NCBI GenBank assembly: GCA_016744395.1
Contig: JADGEK010000003.1
Span: 1-45,103, forward strand
Origin: Gammaproteobacteria bacterium
GTDB lineage: Bacteria; Pseudomonadota; Gammaproteobacteria; GRL18
Direction: 5' to 3'
Length of the DNA: 45,103 nucleotides
Part shown: positions 25,690 through 33,314 of the stretch, piece after piece
Layout of the letters: each line of letters starts with the position of its first letter
Position numbering within the stretch: position 1 is the first letter of the stretch
The notes under the pieces: model-generated
Told to the model about the DNA's origin: nothing
The model's input: only the letters and a program-made list of their open reading frames with translations
Database searches by the model: none
Translations under genes and position numbers: made by a program

Positions 25690-26229
25690 ATGACTAAAAA
25701 ACAGACAGATGAGGATTTTTCAACGTTCCAAGAGGCTATAAAAGGCGTTAAACCATTAAGAAATGATCGAATTGATCTTTATGCTCATCCCAAAAATACT
25801 CATCCATATAAAGATAAAAACCACTATGATGACGAGTCAAATCATGCCCAAATTTCAGATGAAAAAGAGTCAGAAGAAGTCACAGGAGAGGAATTTCTCT
25901 TTTTTGCTCGAACGGGTCTACAATTCAAAGCCAAAAAGCAATTACGACAAGGGAAAATTATAATTGATGATCACCTTGATTTACATGGTATGACCATCAG
26001 TGAAGCCAGGGAAACCTTATTGGAGTTCATAAGTTTTGCTCAAAAACAACAAATACGCTGCATTCGTCTGGTACATGGAAAAGGATATAGGGCATCGACT
26101 CATAAACCCGTGCTAAAAAATAAGGTCAATAGCTGGTTAAGACAACACCCCGACGTATTAGCCTTCTCATCAGCCCAACCTAAAGACGGTGGCACAGGCG
26201 CAATGTATATAGTATTAAAGCAATGTTAA
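25690..26229 (+). CDS. Smr-domain protein (SmrA/YdaL-like)
   Basis: A 179-residue cytosolic protein. Residues 1-70 are charged and likely disordered, apart from a short EEFLFFARTGLQ helix typical of this group. The Smr domain (about 92-177) has D97-L-H-G100, LVHGKG (127-132) and GGTGA (167-171). Stand-alone Smr proteins have been described as DNA-nicking or RNA-cutting endonucleases; in bacteria their cellular job is unclear, with links to recombination and ribosome rescue. The gene is divergent from surE and convergent with the thioredoxin-domain gene. Confidence 0.9.
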   Translation: MTKKQTDEDFSTFQEAIKGVKPLRNDRIDLYAHPKNTHPYKDKNHYDDESNHAQISDEKESEEVTGEEFLFFARTGLQFKAKKQLRQGKIIIDDHLDLHGMTISEARETLLEFISFAQKQQIRCIRLVHGKGYRASTHKPVLKNKVNSWLRQHPDVLAFSSAQPKDGGTGAMYIVLKQC

Positions 26230-26320
26230 TTTTTAAATGTTGAATTAAAAGCAGAATGAACTGCGAAACCATTTAATGTCCTGCACTGTTAGTTTTTTGA
26301 TTTAAATTTTAAAATAATTA

Positions 26321-27349
26321 CTACTTCCAAAGCTCAACTTCAACGCCATCGGCTCTCATTTTGTCCGCACGGCGTTGTACGTAACGCTGAAACTCAGGTT
26401 CTGACACGTAGGATTTACTGATAATGTAGTCCAGTACAGCCTGAATGTGAAAGCTTTTAAGATAGCCTTCGGAACGAAATATAGCTTGTCTGGCAGACTC
26501 TTTACCTGATTCAAAAAAGAATATTGAGGGTGTATATTGAATGCCCATGATTTTAGCCAGGTTCTTTTGGCTTATTTTTTGACCATCAGGCGCAATAATT
26601 GTCTCATCTGAGTTTATATCAATTTGTGCAATTGAAAATTGTTGAAGTTGCTTGTAGATAGGAAGGCGTCTGAAAATATCACCATGCAGTTCATTACAAT
26701 CTGCACAATTTCCCTGTTCAAATAATATCATGACAGGTTTTTTACTGGTATTAATTAAGTGCTCTAAATCATTGCCTTTATAAATGAATTTCTCTTTTGA
26801 TTTATTGGCCAGTAATTCAGGTTGTTTCTCAAACGCAGGTTGATCTTTTTTAGACTGATTTAAAACAGTATCTAATGCCGCAGAAAACTTCTTAGGTGCA
26901 TAATAACCATTCATTCGAAGTTGTGAGTGACCTTTTTTATCCAGAACAACCAAAGTAGGCGTAAACATAACCTTCATTTGTTTAGCAAATTCTTTTTCAG
27001 ATACTTCTTCACCAGAAAGTAGAGTGACGGTTTTATCGCCCCACATATTAATTTCCAACAAATCAAAATGCTGTTTCATTTTGTCCACTACTTCTTTATT
27101 GGAAAAGTTATCATCTAATAACTTTTTACAATATGGACAACCATCCTGATGAAAATAAAGCATCAACTGCCGGTTGTTCGCATTTGCATCATCCAGCTCA
27201 GTTTTCAACTCTAAAAATGAATCCTTAAACCAGACAGGTTTTTCATAATAGCCAGGATTAACCATTCCATCATTTAAATGCCCTTCCATTGCAGCCAAAA
27301 CAGCATTAGAAATGAGAAGTGACAAGCAAATTAACAATATTTTATTCAT
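26321..27349 (-). CDS. Exported protein with two thioredoxin-like domains (SoxW-like)
   Basis: 342 residues from the ATG at 27349, chosen because it begins a signal peptide (NKILLICLSLLISNAVLA) and has AGGT seven bases upstream; a start at 27466 adds 39 residues that do not fit. Two thioredoxin folds follow. The first has YFHQDGCPYCKKL (CxxC) and the cis-Pro segment MFTPTLVV. The second has FEQGNCADCNEL (CxxC) and IQYTPSIFF. This pattern resembles SoxW-type periplasmic thioredoxins that keep sulfur-oxidation or other exported proteins reduced. No sox or dsb gene is in the window, so substrate and reductant are unknown. Confidence 0.85.
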   Translation of the reverse strand: MNKILLICLSLLISNAVLAAMEGHLNDGMVNPGYYEKPVWFKDSFLELKTELDDANANNRQLMLYFHQDGCPYCKKLLDDNFSNKEVVDKMKQHFDLLEINMWGDKTVTLLSGEEVSEKEFAKQMKVMFTPTLVVLDKKGHSQLRMNGYYAPKKFSAALDTVLNQSKKDQPAFEKQPELLANKSKEKFIYKGNDLEHLINTSKKPVMILFEQGNCADCNELHGDIFRRLPIYKQLQQFSIAQIDINSDETIIAPDGQKISQKNLAKIMGIQYTPSIFFFESGKESARQAIFRSEGYLKSFHIQAVLDYIISKSYVSEPEFQRYVQRRADKMRADGVEVELWK

Positions 27350-27530
27350 AACACTGACCTGGTACGACAATAAAAGATAAAAATGTGATTCAGTTCTCTG
27401 ACTCTTTAACTCACTATAAGGAAAAAAATTGCCGAATTCAAGCGTCAAAAAAATGGTCTGGTTCATAAAAACACAAAAAAAATAAAGCTAACCAACTGTT
27501 ATAATTGAAGTTTTAAATATATTTTAATAG

Positions 27531-27548
27531 TTGGCACACTATAAGCAT
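27531..27548 (+). promoter_or_regulatory. Candidate sigma-54-type promoter of the diguanylate cyclase
   Basis: TTGGCAC at 27531-27537 followed by AGC at 27544-27546 gives the GG-N10-GC spacing of -24/-12 promoters. The -12 part reads AAGC instead of TTGC, so the match is partial. It lies about 60 bp upstream of the cyclase start codon. Confidence 0.3.
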
Positions 27549-27605
27549 GCATTATTAATAAGTGTAAGTACAAGAAAAATTAAATTATTAATGCGGTGAA
27601 GCAAA

Positions 27606-28526
27606 ATGGCAACTCCAACATTATCTATAGTAAAAGGTTCATATACAGTTGATATGGATGCTCAAATCAATAGAGTAAACAAAACAATTGATAACCTCAA
27701 TGCTGATAAACACTCATTGTTGGAATTATCGAATAAGTTACACTCAACTCTTGATTTGGATAATTTAATTACTTTATTTAAATTAGATATTACCCCTATT
27801 TTAAATCTTGATGATGTCTTGTACCTCTCATCAGATAATACTGAAACAATTGATACGAATGGTCGTCATTTAGTTTCTTATCAACTGGTCTTGCATAAAA
27901 AAGATCTGGGTGAAATTGCACTCATTAGACGGACTCGTTTTAGCGAAAAAGAGCAGAATTTTATTGAAAAAGTGCTCATTGGACTCTTGTCTCCTCTTAA
28001 TAATGCTCTGGATTATCAACACGCTTTAAACCTTGCTTTACACGATCCTCTAACGGGTGTATTTAACCGTTTGGCTATGAATAGTATTGTGATCAGGGAA
28101 ATTGAGCTTGCCCAACGAAATAACAATCCTTTATCAATGATTGCACTTGATATTGACTTCTTTAAAAAGGTCAATGATACCTATGGTCACGCCTTTGGTG
28201 ATTGTGTCCTTAAACATTTAACAGAGTGCGTCAAGCAATGTACTCGTGCCAGTGATGCCATGTTCCGTTATGGCGGTGAAGAATTTAACCTGCTACTCAA
28301 TAATACCTCTTTATCTGGTGCAGAAGAAATTGCTGAACGAATTCGTGAAAATATTGAACAGACACCCTGTATTTGCAATGGTGAAAGCATCAATATCACG
28401 GTAAGCATGGGGATTAGCCTTTTAAATGAAAGTGATACCCAAGAAAGCTTTTTAAAACGTGCCGATGATGCACTTTATCATGCAAAATCATCAGGTCGAA
28501 ACCAGGTGGTTTGTGAACGTATTTAA
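27606..28526 (+). CDS. Diguanylate cyclase (GGDEF)
   Basis: A 306-residue cytosolic protein that should make cyclic-di-GMP from two GTP. Residues 1-135 form a coiled coil (about 20-45) and a degenerate GAF-like region. The GGDEF domain (about 145-305) has H146DPLTGVFNR, DIDFFKKVND and an intact G223GEEF227. R214-A-S-D217, five residues before it, fits the product-inhibition I-site. No EAL or membrane segment is present. A GG-N10-GC sigma-54-like site lies upstream. The next gene (28658) is in the same direction 131 bp on. Confidence 0.93.
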   Translation: MATPTLSIVKGSYTVDMDAQINRVNKTIDNLNADKHSLLELSNKLHSTLDLDNLITLFKLDITPILNLDDVLYLSSDNTETIDTNGRHLVSYQLVLHKKDLGEIALIRRTRFSEKEQNFIEKVLIGLLSPLNNALDYQHALNLALHDPLTGVFNRLAMNSIVIREIELAQRNNNPLSMIALDIDFFKKVNDTYGHAFGDCVLKHLTECVKQCTRASDAMFRYGGEEFNLLLNNTSLSGAEEIAERIRENIEQTPCICNGESINITVSMGISLLNESDTQESFLKRADDALYHAKSSGRNQVVCERI

Positions 28527-28657
28527 GAGTTTACTTTAACACTCAGAAATAAAACAAAAATAAAGATTTTTTATCCTGATAAATATTCTTTAGTTCACAG
28601 TTTATTTTTAATATATTTGTTATAATTTAATTAGAAAAGCTGAATTGACCGAGAAGA

Positions 28658-29104
28658 ATGATGAATCAGGACCACCTTGAAAAATTACTTTCAACAGGCT
28701 ATAAACTCATAGCCCTTGAAACTGACTCTCCCGAACAAACCTTAAATGACTTTCGCCCCCTAGTCAGAGAAAGTAAGGCTATCTACCAGTGGGAAAATAA
28801 TACAGGTTTAAGCCGTATGGAAGCCTCACACATCAACATTCCAAATACCAAAACAGCTGAAATGGTGATTAATCATATTAGCCTGAGCAAGTTATTTGGC
28901 ATTTATTTATTAATTGGTTTCAATAGTGAGCTCTCTAAACCCAGTATCCAATCCTCGCTCAACAAGATTGCTGATGATAAAAGTGGTAATAAAATCATAG
29001 TCTTCATTGATAATTATTTTAATTACCCCCATAAGCTCATGAGCAAGCTTCTAATTGCTCAGGAGCCTGAAGTTAAGGCTCGTTCATTGGAGCAAACAGC
29101 TTAA
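28658..29104 (+). CDS. Protein resembling the N-terminal region of Ycf46-type AAA ATPases
   Basis: A 148-residue protein. The pattern LLSTGYKLIALETDSPEQTL, then IYQWENNTGLSRM, and IIVFIDNYFN resembles the N-terminal, non-ATPase portion of Ycf46-like proteins (start of the form L-x-S-G-Y-x-L-I-x-x-E-T, then W..xxGL). No Walker A or AAA module follows; the frame ends with TAA and the next 470 bp contain no ATPase sequence. It may therefore be an independent version of that domain or a truncated gene. It starts with ATGATG preceded by GAGAAG. Assignment is from memory of the pattern and not certain. Confidence 0.55.
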   Translation: MMNQDHLEKLLSTGYKLIALETDSPEQTLNDFRPLVRESKAIYQWENNTGLSRMEASHINIPNTKTAEMVINHISLSKLFGIYLLIGFNSELSKPSIQSSLNKIADDKSGNKIIVFIDNYFNYPHKLMSKLLIAQEPEVKARSLEQTA

Positions 29105-29154
29105 TTGCTGAAACAACAAACCGTGTAGCCTGCAAAACAAATCAAGACTCAAAT

Positions 29155-29400
29155 ATGACGTTACCAGAGCATAGTTTGGCTACCGAATTGTTACCTTTGA
29201 ACAAGCATTGGTTTGAAAGGTTTATTGAGTTCGGCTTTAACCTAAAATACCAAATTACGTTGATTTTACCTATTCATTCCAGATTACCTCTAACGGGAAA
29301 AAAACCTGAACGAGAAGCCTGTTTTGATTTTACCATTCTCTATCTCAGCATGCATAGCACGGTTATCGTTCGCAAAGATAGTCAAAGACAAACACATTGA
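29155..29400 (+). CDS. Doubtful short ORF
   Basis: An 81-codon frame beginning MTLPEHSLATELLPLN. It has no recognised motif, no good ribosome-binding site, and is followed by AT-rich sequence. The composition is not clearly non-coding, and its position on the same strand just after the Ycf46-like gene leaves open that it is a gene remnant. It is listed for completeness. Confidence 0.2.
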   Translation: MTLPEHSLATELLPLNKHWFERFIEFGFNLKYQITLILPIHSRLPLTGKKPEREACFDFTILYLSMHSTVIVRKDSQRQTH

Positions 29401-29575
29401 ATACCTCAAGCAATCAATTAGATAATATCGTAAATAATAAGGGATATTAGATTACGCTTGTAATTGGTGTCCATTGATATGCAACAAAAACAACCATACA
29501 ATCTTGTTTGCCTCTTTATTAAAAAACCTCAGCCATCACCTCTAAATTTCGTCATTATTAACAGTCTGAAATACA
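29401..29575. other. Gap with no recognised feature
   Basis: Nothing convincing was found between the doubtful ORF and the 3' end of the 458-residue gene: no GC-rich hairpin with a T-run and no coding frame. Confidence 0.4.
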
Positions 29576-30952
29576 CTAAAAATTATCTTTTAAAATCATG
29601 CTGCCTTTAACTACCCTACCAGCCACCCATTGTTCAATAGGTGTTTTACTTCCACCAGAAGAGAATTTTCTTGCAGTAATCCACCAAACGTACCAGTCAC
29701 CATTTTTATCTAAAATGGGCGCTGCAAATTTAAACTCTTTCCATCGATAGTTCCAGGTTGTTTTTGTTCCATGAAGAGTGATATCACCAGAGAGACTAAC
29801 ATCTATGTCAGTAAATCTTTCTTCTGATTCTTCTCTTTCTTGATCAATCACTCCTTTCGATGTCAAAACAATGGGGCCATGCTCACCAAATTGATACTGC
29901 TTCTTATCAAGAATATTCTTCGCTATTTGGGTAAGAGATGAATCATCACTTTTAGCATTTGGCAATTTGTTTTCACCAATGGCAAGAGATTGTTTTTTAC
30001 TATATGATTTTTTCAGTCCATTAATTTCATTGATTAGAGATTGAATACCTTCTGAAGGCGGTTGACCAAATGCCAACATAAAAAATGCCGCAGACTTAGC
30101 GATCGCTAGTTTTTTATCAAGTTGACCATGAATTCTTTCACTGGCATCTTCTTTTAGAAAGGCATTGGCTTTATGGCTCGGGTTTTTAGGATCCAAATTT
30201 CGAAAATAATCCAACTCGTTACGCACCCCCGCAAGGTTGGATTTTAAATTGTCCATCGTAGTCTGGGTTGCTTTATCGATTTTTTGAATCTGGCTATTGG
30301 CATAACGCATCAAGCGATTAATATCTTGTTTATCATAAAGTGCACCTTGTTGAACAGTACCAGGATTGTTTTTGGCCAGGTTCGCAGCTTTATCAATTGT
30401 TTGAATTTTTTCAATGGACTCCTTTGCTGTTCGTTTAACTTTTGCCGCCAGCAGTACCCAGGCATCCGCTTTCGGTTTGCCAAAAGGAGCGCTAAGAGCA
30501 TCAGGCGCTTTGTAAGAAAAGAGTGTGCTTTCTATCATTTTTAATTGTGCTTGAACATCGCCTAATGAGTTTTTTTGATCATTCGCTCGTTTAAATTCGG
30601 TACTCAGAGCTCGTTGCAGTTGGCTATAAATTTGACGTGCTTGATTAACAATGGGATCAGGAAATTGATTATAGCGTTTGAGTGCATCAGTAAATTGGCC
30701 AAAGCGCTTTTGATATTTTTTTACTTGTTCTGGCTCCTGAAATATTGAAGGGCCATTGTCCGGAATGCTATGAAGCACATTGTTCATATCTCTAATCAGT
30801 TTTTGTATTCGAACTTTTTCACCAGACGTAAGAGATCTTGATTCTACTTTTGCAACTGTCTGTATATCTTTAGGCTGAGGGGATTGGTTCGCATTAAGCT
30901 TTGTTGCAACACTAAAAGCCAGCAAAAGGATTATAAAGACATACTTACTCAT
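29576..30952 (-). CDS. Exported helical protein of unknown function
   Basis: A 458-residue protein with a signal peptide (KYVFIILLLAFSVATKLNA) and a GAGGAAA ribosome-binding site upstream. The mature protein is long and helical, rich in Gln, Lys and Asn, with coiled-coil-like stretches through about 35-310. A C-terminal part (about 365-455) looks globular and beta-rich: DVSLSGDITLHGT, NYRWKEFKFAAPILDKNGDWYVWWITARKF and a final GRVVKGSMI. No Cys, no catalytic motif and no family is recognised. It is monocistronic in appearance, with more than 330 bp free upstream. Confidence 0.7.
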   Translation of the reverse strand: MSKYVFIILLLAFSVATKLNANQSPQPKDIQTVAKVESRSLTSGEKVRIQKLIRDMNNVLHSIPDNGPSIFQEPEQVKKYQKRFGQFTDALKRYNQFPDPIVNQARQIYSQLQRALSTEFKRANDQKNSLGDVQAQLKMIESTLFSYKAPDALSAPFGKPKADAWVLLAAKVKRTAKESIEKIQTIDKAANLAKNNPGTVQQGALYDKQDINRLMRYANSQIQKIDKATQTTMDNLKSNLAGVRNELDYFRNLDPKNPSHKANAFLKEDASERIHGQLDKKLAIAKSAAFFMLAFGQPPSEGIQSLINEINGLKKSYSKKQSLAIGENKLPNAKSDDSSLTQIAKNILDKKQYQFGEHGPIVLTSKGVIDQEREESEERFTDIDVSLSGDITLHGTKTTWNYRWKEFKFAAPILDKNGDWYVWWITARKFSSGGSKTPIEQWVAGRVVKGSMILKDNF

Positions 30953-31290
30953 AAAACTATTTCCTCATCATAATTGAATTTACTTTAATGAAGCATTATT
31001 GCACACTGCTGTATATTCTTTCCAGTCAAGAATAAATACTAAAAATCATATCGACTCATTCAAAATAGATAATCAGACAATTTTTTTAAAGTGGGGATAA
31101 TGAAAACCTGGAATGGTTAGAGTGTTTTTTCTGTTAATGATACAGCACAAATTAATCAACAAGCTGGCGACACTGGCTCATGGTGATATCGAATTGCAAA
31201 ACTCAGCTCAGAAAAAAATGAGGAAGCAATAGAGGAGGTTAAGGAAAATAAGAAATGCTGAACCAAAGCCAGAGCCAGTTTATAGCTGAA
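30953..31290. other. Gap upstream of the 458-residue gene
   Basis: About 340 bp without an intact gene. On the plus strand, 31100-31261 reads as a 53-codon frame starting ATG after TGGGGATA, interrupted by TAG at 31118-31120 and TGA at 31184-31186, and ending in a charged tail (NEEAIEEVKENKK). It could be a decayed small gene or chance; no family is recognised. The promoter of the minus-strand gene probably lies near 30970-31050. Confidence 0.35.
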
Positions 31291-31746
31291 TTAACTGCCC
31301 CAAAGGCGTGTCATCCAAGATTTCTTTTTCAATTTAGGTTTTGCGCCCGTGGCAAGGAAAAAAGCGCTGTATTGTGTATCTTCTTCCATTATGTGTTTAG
31401 ACAACCACGACTTTAGAAAATGCAACAATTCAAAACTGATTGCTGTTTTTCCTGATGCCACTTTTTCATGTAACATCACCACATTATCCAGCAGTTCATC
31501 ATGGATCTCTTTATGCTCATCATAACCTGGAAAATCAAGAATACGCATAAGACTTTCTTCAACAGCAAAGTGAATTTTCGTATAATCCGCTAATTCCACC
31601 AAAATTTCTTTAACGGTATCACTCCCGTGATGTTTATCGATAGCATCATGCATTCTATTGATCAGATTAACTAAAACTTTATGTTGTTCATCAATCTCTT
31701 CAATTCCAACGCTCAACTCGTCAGACCAGGTAATAAATTCGCTCAT
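31291..31746 (-). CDS. Bacteriohemerythrin
   Basis: A cytosolic oxygen-binding di-iron protein, about 151 residues from the ATG at 31746 (an ATG at 31761 adds MGCHT, which does not fit relatives). The iron ligands are visible in order: His in EQHKVL, HFAVEES (His and Glu), HKEIHDEL (His pair region) and HIMEED (His and Asp). The last ~20 residues (PKLKKKSWMTRLW) are a basic amphipathic tail not typical of the shortest members and may bind membrane. Such proteins store or deliver oxygen in microaerophilic bacteria, or sense it. No signalling domain is fused. Confidence 0.92.
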   Translation of the reverse strand: MSEFITWSDELSVGIEEIDEQHKVLVNLINRMHDAIDKHHGSDTVKEILVELADYTKIHFAVEESLMRILDFPGYDEHKEIHDELLDNVVMLHEKVASGKTAISFELLHFLKSWLSKHIMEEDTQYSAFFLATGAKPKLKKKSWMTRLWGS

Positions 31747-31886
31747 TGTGTGACATCCCAATATAATTAAAAGTTCTAAGTCTTTATTTCACTGAATAAC
31801 ATACTTTTATTATGGTTATAATATAGCTTATTGAAACACAATCAACTTCAGATTTTAATTATTTTCTAATATCTTGATATATATCA

Positions 31887-32118
31887 ATGAATTTCAAAAA
31901 CAATAAATTCTATAAGAATCAAACAATGAAAGAATTACAAAAAGATCTGGGCAAATGGATGGAATATTATAAAAATGAACGAATTCATCAAGGAAAAAAG
32001 TGCTGTGGACGCACTTCACTAGGTACTTTAATTAATGGTAAATCAGTTTGTGCAGAAAAGAATTTAGCTCAAATCTAACCTGACAGATGCCTTAAAAGAT
32101 GGGGAACTATCAGGTTGA
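31887..32118 (+). pseudogene. C-terminal remnant of an IS481-type transposase
   Basis: The frame carries the C-terminal integrase-core pattern: MKELQKDLGKWMEYYKNERIHQGKKCCGRT, where YYKNERxHQG is typical of IS3/IS481-type transposases. After the frame's stop (32076) the reading continues in another phase as SNLTDALKDGELSG to a TGA at 32118, the usual end of this group, indicating a frameshift. The catalytic D,D-35-E core is absent. Upstream sequence from 31780 is unrelated, so only the 3' end of the element is left. Confidence 0.75.
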
Positions 32119-32178
32119 ATATGAGTCTCTACAGCATAAGGTATCGAATGCTCGCCTTATAGTAATATCATAACGTAG
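32119..32178. other. Short region after the IS481 remnant
   Basis: An ATAAGG/CCTTAT inverted repeat (about 32137-32162) is present; no coding sequence was seen. It may be part of the old element's end. Confidence 0.3.
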
Positions 32179-32211
32179 CTATTCTGGCTTAACGATAAGC
32201 TTCCAAAATAG
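32179..32211 (-). terminator. Hairpin after rluB
   Basis: On the minus strand CTATTTTG plus GCTTA pairs with TAAGC plus CAGAATAG around a TCGT loop, with a small bulge. It begins 3 bp after the rluB stop codon. No T-run follows, so it may act as an RNA 3'-end stabiliser instead of a classical terminator. Confidence 0.4.
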
Positions 32212-32214
32212 TGA

Positions 32215-33279
32215 CTAACGACGTCGACTTTGCGCTTTCTTTTTCTTCTGAGATTTTCGTCTGTTATCTGGCATAACCAGACGCTTTTTTTGTTTGCCTC
32301 GCTGTGTTTTCAGTGGGTTCACAATTCGGCCTCGATGATCCATGTCAGGTTTATTAATGTGCAAGCCAACACTTTCATAAAGCTCCATCATCTGCTTTTC
32401 ATCTAAATCTTCCCAACGGCCGACCTTTTGTCCTCGAGGCAATTGGACACAACCATAACGTACTCGCTGCAGGCGACTCACGGTGATCCCCAGGGATTCC
32501 CACATACGCCGCACCTCTCGGTTACGCCCTTCTTTCAACGTGACATGATACCAATGGTTAGCTCCTTGCCCTCCCTGATAACTGACTTTATCAAAATGGG
32601 CCATGCCATCATCCAGAGTAACTCCTTCTTTAAGTTGCTTTACATCGTCATCAGTCACATCACCCAAAACACGAACAGCATACTCACGTACAATCTCACT
32701 TGAAGGGTGCATGAGCAAGTTAGCTAATTCACCATCATTCGTCAGTAAGATAAGCCCTGAAGTATTAATATCAAGGCGTCCGACAGAAATCCAGCGTCCG
32801 ACTTTAAGGCTGGGTAAGTCATCAAAAATGGTTTTAGAATGTTCAGGGTCATTTCGGCTGCAAATTTCACCTGGTGGTTTATGATAAACAAGCACACGCT
32901 GTCTGGGTTTTTCCCAGGCAATAAACAATTCTTTATCATCAAGAAAAATACGTTCTGAGCCAACGACTCTATCACCCAGTTTAGCTGTTTCTCTATCAAT
33001 TTTAATTCTACCCTGAGCAATTAAACGCTCAGTTTCACGGCGTGAAGCATGGCCTGAGCGAGCAATCACTTTTTGCAGCTTTTCACCTTCAGGTCCCAAC
33101 TCTCGCACTTCTCTTTCAGATTCTTCCCGTTCTTCAACTTCAAGAAATTCTTCTTTTGAAGGCAAATCTTCATCTTTCTTGAAAATTCTATCTGATTTAG
33201 GGGATTTATAATGGTTTGTCATAATCGGTGTCTTTTTTAAATTCAACTTCAACAGAGCACTATTTTTTTTAATCTGCAT
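32215..33279 (-). CDS. rluB: 23S rRNA pseudouridine synthase RluB
   Basis: Up to 354 residues. After a charged N-terminal extension (about 1-65, Glu/Arg/Lys-rich) comes an S4 RNA-binding domain (LQKVIARSGHASRRETERLIAQGRI), then the RsuA-type catalytic domain with GRLDINTSGLILLTNDG, where the Asp is catalytic, and EGRNREVRRMWE. RluB modifies U2605 of 23S rRNA in E. coli. The C-terminal ~60 residues end in a Lys/Arg run (RKSQKKKKAQSRRR). The start is uncertain: ATG at 33279 or 33222, neither with a clear ribosome-binding site. It follows scpB by 35 bp, the usual order. Confidence 0.93.
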   Translation of the reverse strand: MQIKKNSALLKLNLKKTPIMTNHYKSPKSDRIFKKDEDLPSKEEFLEVEEREESEREVRELGPEGEKLQKVIARSGHASRRETERLIAQGRIKIDRETAKLGDRVVGSERIFLDDKELFIAWEKPRQRVLVYHKPPGEICSRNDPEHSKTIFDDLPSLKVGRWISVGRLDINTSGLILLTNDGELANLLMHPSSEIVREYAVRVLGDVTDDDVKQLKEGVTLDDGMAHFDKVSYQGGQGANHWYHVTLKEGRNREVRRMWESLGITVSRLQRVRYGCVQLPRGQKVGRWEDLDEKQMMELYESVGLHINKPDMDHRGRIVNPLKTQRGKQKKRLVMPDNRRKSQKKKKAQSRRR

Positions 33280-33314
33280 TTATTATAGGCTCAAATACAT
33301 AAAATAAATATTAC

